In this document: positions 1 to 9,600 of the stretch, piece by piece | Layout of the letters: each line of letters begins with the position of its first letter | Numbering within the stretch: position 1 is the first letter of the stretch | Origin: Lunularia cruciata | Taxonomy: Eukaryota > Streptophyta > Marchantiopsida > Lunulariales > Lunulariaceae | Direction of reading: 5' to 3' | DNA: 64,000 nt | Assembly (NCBI GenBank): GCA_948567375.1 | Contig: OX419762.1 | Coordinates: 36,871,034-36,935,033 of the forward strand | Position numbers and translations under genes: made by a program | The notes under the pieces: generated by a model | What the model was told of the DNA's origin: nothing | Seen by the model: the letters and a program-made list of their open reading frames with translations, nothing else | Databases searched by the model: none

Positions 1-405
1 CTGCCAAAAATTTATCATTAAGTAGTTTATTTAGCTTTTGTAACTCTTGGGTGATCTGGCTATTTAAGCTAGGCACTAAAAATGTCATTCATTCAATAGG
101 ATCAAAAGGTGAAGAAAGAGAAAGAGAAAGAGCACCCACTCTCGATTGCTTTGCTTAATTCAGTTTGGAATAGTAGCTATTCTCTTTGTGTCTATTGAGA
201 AATCTTTGAGTTTGATCTTGGTATATGTGCCATGTGTGTTAATATCCTTGGTGAAATCCTTCTAAAATAATGCCTTGATGGGATTTTAGCTGACCAGTGT
301 TGTAATATACAACAGAAGTATAGAAATAAAACTGACTGTTGAGGCGAAGAACTCTTTGTAGGGATGCATGCATGTAGAAACGAGTAGAGTAGGATTCTTT
401 GCAAT
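1..405. other. Intergenic sequence, no gene seen
   Basis: I see no recognisable coding or RNA feature. A short GA-rich stretch lies near 108-131. Short open frames on both strands have no recognisable motif. Confidence 0.5.
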
Positions 406-555
406 GAAGTAACTCCTTTGCATCAGATTAGATCATCACTTCAAAGATTATTTGGATTTCTATCCTTGGTGATTATGAGTGAAGTACCTTCTTTGCATCA
501 GATTAGATCATCACTTCAAAGACTATTCGGATTTCTATCCTTGGTGATTATGCCT
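406..555. repeat. 75-bp tandem duplication
   Basis: Two adjacent copies (406-480 and 481-555) both carry gaagta followed by ttgcatcagattagatcatc and differ at only a few bases. The 75-bp period is 25 codons, so a plus-strand frame stays open through both copies. I think this reflects the period length and not a gene, because nothing in the translation is recognisable. Confidence 0.85.
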
Positions 556-609
556 TTAGTTTATATTTTTCTGATATGTGTCTTACTTGTAAGATGTTCT
601 TCTTCTAGG

Positions 610-1760
610 AGTGGTTTCTACCAAAAACTAAAAAGCATGACATAACTTTTTTGCAAAAATTAGAGATTGGATGATATTTCTGGAACGCATATAACCGAAT
701 ACTATAAATATTTAAATTTTTTCATAAGTCTGCTTTATGATTATCTCGAAAAGAAGAAGAATAACTACAAATCACAGTGAGTACGTAATGTAGCAACTAA
801 ACTTCTTCACTTGAATCGAATAAGGGTTTGTTCCAATCTAGGTTAAAGTACATAGTCAACCACAACCTACATATAGTCTCACACCTATCTCAATAACCAT
901 TCTAGACATAATTCAGGTGCTGAATTACAACACTGCAACTTAGTTCCCAGTCATATCCTCTTATCAAATAACCAAAACGTAAGGACAATGGAAAAATACC
1001 TGGGTCGGTGCATGTACTGTATTCCTACCGAAGATCAAATTCTAGAAAGGCCACCGACATACTCCCCCAATATGAATGGTTTGCATATTTCGGTTTATAT
1101 CTGTTGAGACCAGATGTTTTGATCAGACATGTTCTGCATCTAACCGGACTCCATGTTCGTCTCCCATGAGAAACTTCACGTAACTACGGTGCTTCAGTGT
1201 TTCGTAATCGTCGTAGTAAAATTTCAACCGCTCATCCAAATCTGACAGCGCTGCGTCATAGTCACCCAAATTTTTCTCAAGATGGCCCCCTCTTGCCAAT
1301 GGTTCCCGTCCTCGCCGTCGATCTCAATGGAACGGTTCAGATCCTCCAAAGCTCCGACCGTGATTCGTAGTTGAGCTCTCGCCAAAGCTCTGTGCTTGCG
1401 AGCAAAATGAGAGACAACAAACATCGGAACTCAACCATGAACCCAAGTAAACGTGAGATCCCCGTATGACTCGAATAGATTGCTCTCACATAATCTGCAG
1501 ATAATGAACGAATTTTATTTTGGAGCTGAGAAAACGAATTTATGAGTTTATTCGTGTTGTTTATATCCGTGTTAATAAAAAATCAATGAGTTTCGAGTCT
1601 TTTAGCACATCAAAGACGGTAGCCGGCAAAGATTTGTCCAAAGTTAAATTATGAATAATTTCTGAAGTCAATACTAATTTTAGCATTTGAATATTTAACA
1701 GGTTTAACATATTTGTTTCTATATTTTCAAGTGCTCTCGGGTAATAAACTCCTATTCCCT
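610..1760. repeat. Segmental duplicate of the TPR locus, copy 1
   Basis: This stretch matches 13100-14330 in the same orientation at a nearly constant offset of about 12.49 kb. Shared landmarks include ccgaagatcaaattct (1028 and 13521), the TPR coding part and the flanking sequence on both sides. Copy 1 is the more decayed. Because introns or flanks are shared, this is a DNA-level duplication and not a processed copy. Confidence 0.8.
1130..1440 (-). pseudogene. TPR-repeat protein fragment, decayed copy
   Basis: The minus strand encodes a recognisable part of a tetratricopeptide repeat: GALEDLNRSIEI followed by GNHWQE. It is closely related to the better copy at 13590-13970. The frame is broken: the segment matching the second TPR (ILRKI and beyond) shifts frame, and the part matching the upstream exon contains an in-frame TGA. 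TPR units fold into paired helices that bind partner proteins; the specific protein is not identifiable. It is a pseudogene fragment and cannot make a folded TPR array by itself. Confidence 0.75.
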
Positions 1761-1911
1761 CGATTTTTGCTTTTATTCATGTCTTTCTTCCCATTTTCCT
1801 CTTGTAAAGAAAAAGGCGACCATGTAGAGAATGAGACCGCATCAAGCCGGACAAGGGAGAGATGAAAAAGGTAAAATGGGGCTAGGCCCCAATAGAGTCT
1901 ATATGAGAAAT

Positions 1912-2772
1912 CTATTGTAATGCACCTAAGATATTTGAGCTATGCATGTCATATGGTCTCCAAATAACTGGAGCATGCGAAGAAGCATCACCTAGTGTGA
2001 TTGTTCTCCTATAGATTGCACCAGCCATTGCACTATGTAGAGCAATGGACACACGCTGCCTAAAATATACTACAAAGTATAAGAGTGAAAGTGGTACTCC
2101 TTGCTGCCTAACACGATGAACTCTTGTGCACTCCTTGACAAATGTGTCAAACGCCGTGTCCATTGCTCCATATAACTCCAAAGCTAGAGGGACAAAGAGG
2201 TGACCTCGTTGCATGCCCCTATACTTCGAGACCTTACGACCTGCTGTTGCACTTGCTGCCCATCCAGGGGAATGGGTAATCACTCCCTCCATAATTGTAT
2301 CCCACGTAGGGTCCATAACCACGACATCGGCTACTATCACTTGATCATCTCGGGCCAAGTATAAATTTTTCTTTACACATGTCATCTGCAAAGCATATGA
2401 ACACCCTCTCGAAGCCAAGTATCCACTCTCTCGTTCCATAGCAAACACTATGTCCCTAATAGCATCATGGGTAGCTATCCTCTGTCCTCCAAAAGGACAC
2501 CTCGTCATACAGACCGCGGCTGCATCTACTGTAGAACCACACTCACAAGTGAATAATGAAGATGTAGATGGGTGGACCAAACCTACACGAAACCTCATCG
2601 CTGTAGAGAAAGTAGTTGGTGCAAGTCGGAATGTCCTAATGCACAATCGAGCTAGGATCCAAGAGCCTGCACTCTTGCTGGAGCAAGAGTGAAGATGTGC
2701 TCTAGTAACTAGATGAATGGATGAGTCAACTAAGAGAGAATGTAACATATGCTCACACTTTTGGTCCACCAA
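1912..2772 (-). CDS. C-terminal part of a non-LTR retrotransposon polyprotein
   Basis: This open frame of 286 codons has no stop. Its order of motifs fits the region after the reverse transcriptase in LINE-like polyproteins. First comes SAGSWILARL, near residues 34-43, then a cysteine and histidine cluster, CECG through CPFGG and ATHD, around residues 77-105. Next is an R-x-D-x5-AD-x-VV-x-DP segment, then KVSKY and FVPLALELYGAMD. The central segment could be a PD-(D/E)XK-like nuclease fold, which is inference only. No reverse transcriptase was found upstream, so the copy looks 5'-truncated, as is usual for LINEs. The start codon is simply the first ATG and need not be a real start. The open frame suggests fairly recent insertion or selection elsewhere. 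A host gene of unknown function is the alternative. Confidence 0.5.
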   Translation of the reverse strand: MVDQKCEHMLHSLLVDSSIHLVTRAHLHSCSSKSAGSWILARLCIRTFRLAPTTFSTAMRFRVGLVHPSTSSLFTCECGSTVDAAAVCMTRCPFGGQRIATHDAIRDIVFAMERESGYLASRGCSYALQMTCVKKNLYLARDDQVIVADVVVMDPTWDTIMEGVITHSPGWAASATAGRKVSKYRGMQRGHLFVPLALELYGAMDTAFDTFVKECTRVHRVRQQGVPLSLLYFVVYFRQRVSIALHSAMAGAIYRRTITLGDASSHAPVIWRPYDMHSSNILGALQ

Positions 2773-3630
2773 GGAAGACTGTAAACCTCTAGTTCAATGT
2801 GACGACAATGAAGCAAAAGATGTAAAGTCCTCTCATGCCCGTGAGGAAAGATTATCTCTCTTCTGCTATAATAACATCTTTGTTACTGGAGAGAATAGGA
2901 TCTCCCTTCCAACTCTAGCACAAAAGTTTCCAAAACCGGCCTATCAACAACCACAAAACAAATGGAAAGTAAGGGTATCGAGAGAATTCAAATATTCAAT
3001 TTCCTCGTAGATAGCAAGCAAAGCACTACACACCGAGATCGGCTAAGCAGTCTATCTATATGCCAAATCCCGTGTTACACCCTCAAAAGTCCCTTGTACT
3101 CTTGTAAACAGGCACAATATAATGCACACTCAACTTCACTTACTTGAAACACCGGAAACCCTAGGAGGACAACGATTCCATTAGGACTTCTTGTTTTCTT
3201 CGCCGACAACTGCTAGAACGTACCGTATGGGATGGCAAAGATTCTCACCTTTGAAGGTTACCCAACTTGAAGGTGACACAATTGTACAGCTCTGTCAAAA
3301 TCCACAAATGGTTTTCCGTATAGTTCCATGTGCACTTTACTACTACCGCTTCCCCATATCGCGTCGTCAATAGATAGATCCATCTCTTCCGTTTTCTCTT
3401 GGTCCAGATGCATCTCTTCTTGTCCATCAGAGCTTTGGCATCCTTGTCTACCGGCATTTTCTTTTCGTACTTTGAGTATGATCTAAGTTCACGCAATCCA
3501 CACCTCCCCTGCACAGATTGAGGATCGAAGGTCGTCTTAGAAGATGCTGTGAGGGAGGAGCTAAAAGACCGGAAATCCTATTTCCGAACCCTAAAAGAGA
3601 AAGAAATGCATTGACCCAATTGTGTATGGG
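2773..3630. other. Unassigned sequence between LINE fragment and repeats
   Basis: Short open frames occur on both strands, but none carries a recognisable motif. It may contain more decayed LINE sequence, which I could not confirm. Confidence 0.4.
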
Positions 3631-3639
3631 TCTATTTGA

Positions 3640-3910
3640 TTTCCGGGACGATCGTCATCATGCACTGCGCACAATCGCATCATTCGTTGAACCGGAATAA
3701 CGCTGAATTCTACTTCCAGCCTACAGTAGCGGAACTTCCGAACTGAGAGCCTTGTAGTAGTTGGCCAGCAATTCAAAGTGAACTTCATGGTCAATGCGTC
3801 CAGAGGTTTGCGAAAGAGCTAAGCCAAGTCAATTGCTCGCTTCCTTGCCAGACGGAACCGCCTTATAAATAAACCAAGAATCAGATTTGCCAGGTCATAT
3901 CAATAAAGAG
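3640..3910. repeat. Dispersed repeat R1, copy 1
   Basis: The segment shares with 5470-5640 the string ctacttccagcctacagtag and its surroundings, including gtatgggtctat and the run of CGCAC-type sequence before it. The partner copy lies directly 5' of the U2-like gene on its transcribed strand. No U2 sequence accompanies this copy. Confidence 0.7.
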
Positions 3911-4100
3911 ACCAAGTAGATGTCCGCTTGCTCAAAACGGAGGATGTGTGAGCAGGAAACGAAATTGATGGAGGCTTGAGAAAGCACCTTACACGGGAGC
4001 GGAAGTCGATCCTGTTTACGAACCATAAGCTTGATCCTATTTCCTGTCTCACACAGAACTCGACTTCATGAGCTATCTACGAGACGTTGGTCCGGTTTGA
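3895..4100. repeat. Dispersed repeat R2, copy 1
   Basis: The segment matches 5890-6140. Both have agagaccaagtagatgtc, then aggatgtgtga, then a GAAATTGATG-type string and TATTTCCTGT. Copy 2 has small insertions. R1 and R2 lie in the same order in both places, so a larger block was duplicated. Confidence 0.7.
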
Positions 4101-4254
4101 TTCTCCTAACGTCCAACCCATGATAAACGACGCACTGACCATAAGCGTGATCTTATTTCCTGTGACGCACAGAACTTGATCCCCTTCACGAACTATTTGC
4201 GAGATTTTGGCCCAGTTTGGTTATCCTAACTTCCACGTCCATGATAAACGACGC
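4023..4254. repeat. 116-bp tandem duplication
   Basis: Unit 1 starts at 4023 and unit 2 at 4139, both with ccataagc followed by tatttcctgt and later tgataaacgacgcact. The units differ by several substitutions. Confidence 0.8.
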
Positions 4255-4307
4255 ACTAATTCTGTTTGTACAAAATCCAAGTTGGAAAGATTTCTCAGAT
4301 TGTACGT

Positions 4308-4470
4308 GATGAACATCTCTGATTCATCGGGAAGTCCACATAGCGTTAGTACTTCGAGGAATTCATCTGCCAAGCTGAAAAGATTACTCAAGATTACATG
4401 ATGGACTTCTGTGATTCGAAGGGAAGTCCACATAGCGGTGAGTACCACGAGGAACTAATCTGCATTCATA
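4308..4470. repeat. 92-bp tandem duplication
   Basis: Copies begin at about 4308 and 4400. Both carry ggaagtccacatagcg followed by gagga and an ATCTGC-type end. A third, more diverged copy lies near 6880-6945. Confidence 0.75.
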
Positions 4471-4479
4471 CCATATTAA

Positions 4480-5201
4480 TGGACCCTGTGTATGTGTAGG
4501 CAGATGCTTATTGAATTTTTCTGGTGAGGCCCCGTGAAGGAGCTTTCCAAAAATTGCTTTAAACCGTTTGTATGTCTCGCGCACGGTATTCTTTAGTAAA
4601 AGGCGAAAGAATAGTTCGCTATGAGCTGGACACACGGTTGTTGCTGTCGTGATCAAGTTCCGGAGTCTCTTACTTTCAAGCGGATTTACTGCAAGTACTT
4701 TATCTATGGGTCTAATGGCCAGAGCACCTTCAACAATGGACCGTGTTTAGTGCAGACTGTCCAAACTGAATCACTTCATTCGCTCTGGCCTTCGAGATAT
4801 ACAGTGCATGCTTTCAGTAGGACTACACGGCACGGTACTACCAAGGTCTTTATCAGCAAGATGTGTTACTCCAAGAGGTGGAGCTAGGATTATGCGTAGT
4901 GGGTGAGATCATTTGTTTTGGTGTAAAACTGGTTTATATGTAGCAACGTCACATGACATATGTAGTGAATACACTACTACGGTACCAAGAAATTCATCCA
5001 CCGTTCTACATTACTGGACGGAATTTGGAGGACTCGCTGTGGAGGACTCGCTGTTCCACTCCTATGAAGGCTGTGCTGTGCTGTGCTCTGAAAACACAGC
5101 GACAGAAATATGTGAAAGCCAAGCCATGGAGCTTTAATTCTGTAGAATTTCATTGCAATGCTGCTTTGCTTGTGTTGGGTCTCCCCTTGAAGGAGAGGAT
5201 G
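4480..5201. other. Repeat-derived sequence, no gene
   Basis: The part near 4560-4640 (aaaccgtttgtatgtc and agtaaaaggcgaaagaatag) matches parts of 6200-6270 and 7080-7140. The remainder has only short open frames without recognisable motifs. Confidence 0.5.
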
Positions 5202-5396
5202 GGGTGCGCCTGCCCTGGAGGTAGTGCAAGACCAAGGCCACACTGGCGGACCCGAGACAGCAAGCTGCCCCCTTGGCCCCGCACCCGTGAAAGGAATTAG
5301 ATTAATATCGTGAGGGTCGATGACCCTCGTACAAGATATTAAATTGATAAGATCAGATACTACACTTGATCTTAGCCAGATGGCCAAGATACGTAT
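5202..5396 (-). ncRNA. U2: U2 spliceosomal snRNA-like sequence
   Basis: The minus strand reads like U2 snRNA from end to end over 195 nt, the normal U2 length. The 5' part has GGCTAAGATCAAGTGTAGTA, which includes the GUAGUA element that pairs with the intron branch site. It is followed by TATCTGATCTTATCAATTTA, as in the U2 stem IIa region, and a hairpin GAGGGTC-ATC-GACCCTC in the stem IIb position. The 3' end TTGCACTACCTCCAGG through GCACCC matches the conserved stem IV end. The Sm-binding site, normally a U-rich run, is degenerate here (aattcctttc). I see no TATA box near -30 and no plant upstream sequence element (GTCCCACATCG) near -70. Both point to a pseudogene or a relic, although both RNA ends are present. 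Confidence 0.85.
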
Positions 5397-5469
5397 CCTT
5401 CGAGCGTGAAGTGGGATGACTATGAAACTTGAATTGAATCCCGTTTCTTGTCCGGTGTATGGATCTATC

Positions 5470-5640
5470 TGCTTTCCCGATCCCTGTTCATCGTGCACAG
5501 CGCACAGTCACGTCATTTGTGATCGCAATTTCGTGGAACTCTACTTCCAGCCTACAGTAGCGACACTGTCGATCTGAACGCGTTCTAGTAGTTAGCAGAA
5601 TCGAGACGGAAGGACTGGCAGTGTTGCGAATGTGGTGATG
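5470..5640. repeat. Dispersed repeat R1, copy 2
   Basis: This is the partner of 3640-3910 and lies immediately upstream of the U2-like sequence on the minus strand. Bases around ctacttccagcctacagtag are the most conserved. Confidence 0.7.
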
Positions 5641-5889
5641 TATCAACGGTTGTAAATAGGCCGCGGGTAAGACGAGTATAGTCGGGGTGTGACGATGAAG
5701 TTGAGTGGTTTAATGTATGGAGAGGAACTCAAAAAGAAACTTTGAGGATCGAATGTGTCAAATCTACTGAAAGGAAAAGACTTTTAAACGCGTTATGGAG
5801 TGGGATAGGCCAACATGCAATTCAAGGTCAATGCAACCAGAGTTTACAGAGCAGCTCAGCCCAACGTACCCAAAATCATACAGGCTAGG

Positions 5890-6140
5890 TCATATCAATA
5901 CAGAGACCAAGTAGATGTCTGCTGGCTCAAAATGAAGAATGTCTGAAAGAAACAAATAAACAAGGGAGGATGTGTGATCAGGAACGGAAATTGATGCAAG
6001 CTTTGAGAAATCACATTACACGAGAACGAAAGTCGATGTTGCTTCAGAAACATACGCTTGATCTTATTTCCTGTCACGCACACAACTTAATCCACTCCAT
6101 GAACTCAGTTCGATTATCAACACCTCCAGGTCATGACGCA
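5890..6140. repeat. Dispersed repeat R2, copy 2
   Basis: This is the partner of 3895-4100. It has an extra stretch (about 5937-5965) that the first copy lacks. Confidence 0.7.
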
Positions 6141-6178
6141 CTGATTCTATCTACACAATACAAGTTGAAGACATTACT

Positions 6179-6705
6179 AGGGGGGGACTCCAAAGATTGT
6201 GATAAACCGTTTGTGTGTCCTTCACACGATATTCTTTAGTAAAAGGCGAAAGAATAGTTCGCTGCGTGGTGAACACATGGTTGCTGCAAAGACATCCACA
6301 AATCAAGATGGGGCATCCACTGTCCCTTTCAGCGGTTAGACAAACTCGATTTGGTTGATGTGCCACCTGCAACTCACAGTACCGATGGAGAAATTGGGAT
6401 GTCTAGCTTCTGAGGTGCTTTTCTCTCTAAGCCTTGAAACATAGTACCTACAGGCACATTCGAGGATTGCCTTACAGAAGTCGACCTAGGCATTGATTTT
6501 GGAGATCTGGATACTTGATTTCAGATGGGAACTCGAAACCCTTTGACTCTGATACCCCCATACGACTAGAGAGAATTGGTCACGCCGGTTCTTTGATTGG
6601 CTTTCCAACTGCTGTGCAATCCCCTTCGTCTCTCCACAGTGAAACGTCCTGGGTGGGACTAAATACCTCACTTCCGTGCTTGCAAGCACAGTTACAAGGC
6701 ATTTT
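6179..6705. repeat. Direct duplication R4, copy 1
   Basis: About 525 bp match 7056-7570 closely. Examples are aaaccgtttgtgtgtccttc, gaaagaatagttcg, gcaactcacagtaccgatgg and tagaagtcgacctaggcatt or near versions of it. Similar translations survive on both strands in the two copies, so the coding strand, if any, cannot be chosen by eye. Confidence 0.85.
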
Positions 6706-7055
6706 ATAATTACCCTAGGCCTTTCATTCTCTCTTTTATTGGATTAACTATAGTTGGATTTCAAACACATGGGCTCCATTTTTCAGTCTCTTATTACCGC
6801 AATGGGTATGAGCAGGTCCTGTATCACCGTTGTCTCGAGACACCATCCACAATCAACAATTTGATTTGGGTGATTTTTGGGGAAGTCAACATAGCTATGA
6901 GTACTATGAGAAACTGGCCTACATTCACACTATATGAACAGACTCTATCCAGGACGTGTGCATGTTGGGAAGTGTTATTATCTGTTAGATGTATAGTCGA
7001 CTCAATGTATTCAGTGGTCGGCAGATGCTTTTTTCACTCGTTGTTGATATTCCGG

Positions 7056-7570
7056 GAGGGGGCTCCAAAGATTGAATAAACCGTTTGTGTGTCCTTCACA
7101 CGATATTCTGTAGTAAAAGGCGAAAGAATAGTTCGTGGTGTGGTGAACACATCGTTCCTGCAAAGACATCCACGAATCAAGATGAGACATCCACTGTCCC
7201 CTTGAGCGGTTAGACAAATTCGATTTGGTTGACGTGTCACCTGCAACTCACAGTACCGATGGAGAGATTGGGATGTCTAGCGTCGGAGGTGCTTTCCTCT
7301 CTAAGCCTTGAAACATAGTACCTGCATCCCCGTTAGAGGATTGCCTTATAGAAGTCGACCTAGGCATTCGTTTGGAGACCTGGATACTTGATTTCAGACG
7401 GGAACTCGAAATCCTTTGACTCTGATATCCCCATACGCCTAGAGAGAACTGGTCACGCTGCTTCTTTGCTTGGCTTTCCAACCGCTGCGCAATCTCCTCC
7501 GTGTCTCCACAGTGAAACGTCCTGGGTGTGACTAAATACCTCACTTCCGTGCTTGCAAGCACTGGTTTGC
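7056..7570. repeat. Direct duplication R4, copy 2
   Basis: This is the partner of 6179-6705, about 876 bp downstream in the same orientation. A minus-strand frame of 112 codons (7248-7586) and a plus-strand frame both show conservation with copy 1. No known family is recognised. Confidence 0.85.
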
Positions 7571-7752
7571 GCAGGTCCTGTATCACCGATGTCTCGAGAC
7601 ACCATCAACAAATTATCAGTACGCTGGTGAGTAGTTCAAATGTTTTCATGAGAATCTCCCACAAACTCTCCCCATCGACCCTTCTTTCTTGATTGAAACT
7701 AGTGGCTACTTCTTGATTCTTAAGATCGTTTGACCGTTCATACGCTCCCATT

Positions 7753-8240
7753 TCATTGCTCAACTTCTTCCCCAATGAAGTTCAATCTGCGTTTTCTCTC
7801 GCACCGGAGGAAAAAAATTCCATCATGAACTTTGTTGGATGATTCTTTATAATACATCAAAGTAATATATTTAGGTAAAGATAACTTCACTTCACCAGAT
7901 CCTCCATGTAGTGATAGAAGAATTGTCCTTCTAAAGACACGCTTTGATCTTTTGGGACAATATTCATGATCGCCAGGTAATTCTTTTTCGGGCTGAAAGT
8001 CGAATGGGTTTCTGATCTCATCGGTACCTTCCTCTGCAATTTTCTTCGCCTCGTGACTATCCTTCATGTCCTTGAGAATATTTGCAAATGCTTCATTTCC
8101 TCGTTCAGACTCGAGGCTATCCGCTCCGGAGATGCCCCTTTATACGACAACATTTGGCAACAGTTCTTCTGCTTCATCTTCTCAACTTCACTAACCAACT
8201 CGTGGAAAGGATCCACAGTTATCCTTAATCTATATTTCAC
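7753..8240 (-). pseudogene. Unrecognised minus-strand coding-like fragments
   Basis: The longest frame (7753-8067) begins MKDSHEAKKIAEEG and contains FRRTILLSLHGG and LSLPKY. An overlapping second frame upstream (to about 8240) reads DPFHELVSEVEKMKQK and then PERIASSLNEEMKHL. The two look like neighbouring pieces of one protein separated by a frameshift near 8055. A GTAAGT donor-like site lies at about 8390 on the same strand. I do not recognise the family; a B3-like fold is possible for the FRRTILL and LSLPKY part but is weak. Confidence 0.3.
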
Positions 8241-8545
8241 TGGACTTTCACAGGAAGTGGATACTTCTACTCTACTTAACTTTTTCTGTTCACTTCAAAC
8301 TCCATCACGTTGAGAGGTAACTCTGTCAAGCCACTAGAAGACTGGTTGGAGTTATTTCGTATTTTCATCACTGCATTCCCGGCCCTCGACAAACTTACCA
8401 GCAGAGCGTCGACTTCCGGTATCGCCACGTATTTGCACCGGTTTCAACTTCGGAAGTTGAACGTACAACTTCACCAAGACACACCTCCCTGTAATATATA
8501 GAGTCTATATGTACTTACCCTTTGTAATCACACTTCATGCTACAG

Positions 8546-8760
8546 GTGAAGAAAAGATTTTTAGCCGCCGGGGTAATCTCGATTGTCGATCCTAGGATAC
8601 TTGATGACTACTCCCCGGAAGCTTACACAGTGATGACCGAGCTGGCTCTACGATGTGCCGATTTTGCAAAGAGTTGAAGGCCCTCAATGAAGGTACTGAC
8701 TCTAACACCAATTGCGTATATCAGTGGTATCGAATCAAAGGTCGTCTAAGTTCCGAGTAG
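8546..8760 (+). pseudogene. Receptor-like kinase C-terminal exon fragment
   Basis: After a plausible splice acceptor (tgctacag ending at 8545) the frame reads VKKRFLAAGVISIVDPRILD, then YSPEAY and ELALRCADFAKS. This is the standard end of the kinase C-lobe in plant receptor-like kinases, just before the conserved RPSM motif. A TGA at 8675-8677 interrupts it. RPSMK follows in another frame (from about 8678), so a small indel has broken the gene. The part after it resembles a kinase tail. The upstream kinase exons (P-loop, HRD, DFG) are not visible in this window, so only the 3' end was duplicated or survived. Confidence 0.7.
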
Positions 8761-8899
8761 AGCCACGAACTAACTCCAGTGAAGAAGCCTCCAGCCAGTT
8801 CAACACTCCATCTAATGAAAATTATACTCTTCTTACAAACATAACTATTTGTATGTCTGACACAAATGCATGCTACTATTCAGAAAAGCGAGTGACTTG

Positions 8900-9600
8900 A
8901 ACAGGAAGTTGCAAATTGTACCTGCGTAAATCGGACCGTAATACGAGATGCACAGGTGGATAATCGCTGTAGCTTTGCTAGATTGATGGAAGCCATCTTG
9001 CCAAACCGAGCGAAATGATTGCCGGGAAAATAGCCGATCACCTGCAAAAATCTTCATCATTTGCATTGCACTAACGCCACCCCAAAGGATAGCCTTCGTC
9101 TTTCCTTCCACTAATTCAGGGTGCTAGCTCGAAATTGATCACGTACTGTGACTGCACATTACTTTGTGAGTAGAAAAGTAGGATAGCTTGCAATTCCCGC
9201 CGGAATCTGGAGCAAAACATTCAGGACAAACAAGTTCGGAAGTCAACAAAAATATGGAGCAGATTCCAGATCACCCACCGGAATGTTTTTCTTACGTTTT
9301 CGCCGGCGATTCGCTCTACTTTCTCCACATTCTCCCTGAAAAAAAATTACAGGAGAGGACAATGAGTCAAATGCTCTTGTTGCATCACACTAATTTGAGT
9401 AAAAGTCGCATTTACCATTTCCACATGAGATTGGTTCTCACTGGTGAGGGCAGTCAACTTGCTCAAAAACCATGTTCCTGTGAAGAAAGTGAGTCGGACT
9501 GACTGTCTGTCGTGATGTCTTGAAGCAAATCAACCACTTCCAAAATAGTGATAGAATCCTGATTTCCAAAATGGAAATCAGTATTATATTTCCTAGATAG
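8900..9600. other. Unassigned sequence
   Basis: A plus-strand open frame (9188-9502, 104 codons) has no recognisable motif. A small inverted repeat with 9-bp arms and a 5-base loop (ctgatttccaaaatggaaatcag, about 9550-9573) may be the remains of a small transposon or a chance hairpin. Confidence 0.35.

Noticed and set aside
418-645. Plus-strand ORF with a 25-residue repeat
   Set aside because: The open frame follows from a 75-bp tandem duplication; the peptide has no recognisable feature.
8053-8313. Plus-strand ORF of 86 codons
   Set aside because: It overlaps a more protein-like minus-strand frame and has no motif of its own.
9550-9573. Small palindrome as a MITE terminus
   Set aside because: The arms are 9 bp with a 5-base loop and no partner end or target duplication was found.
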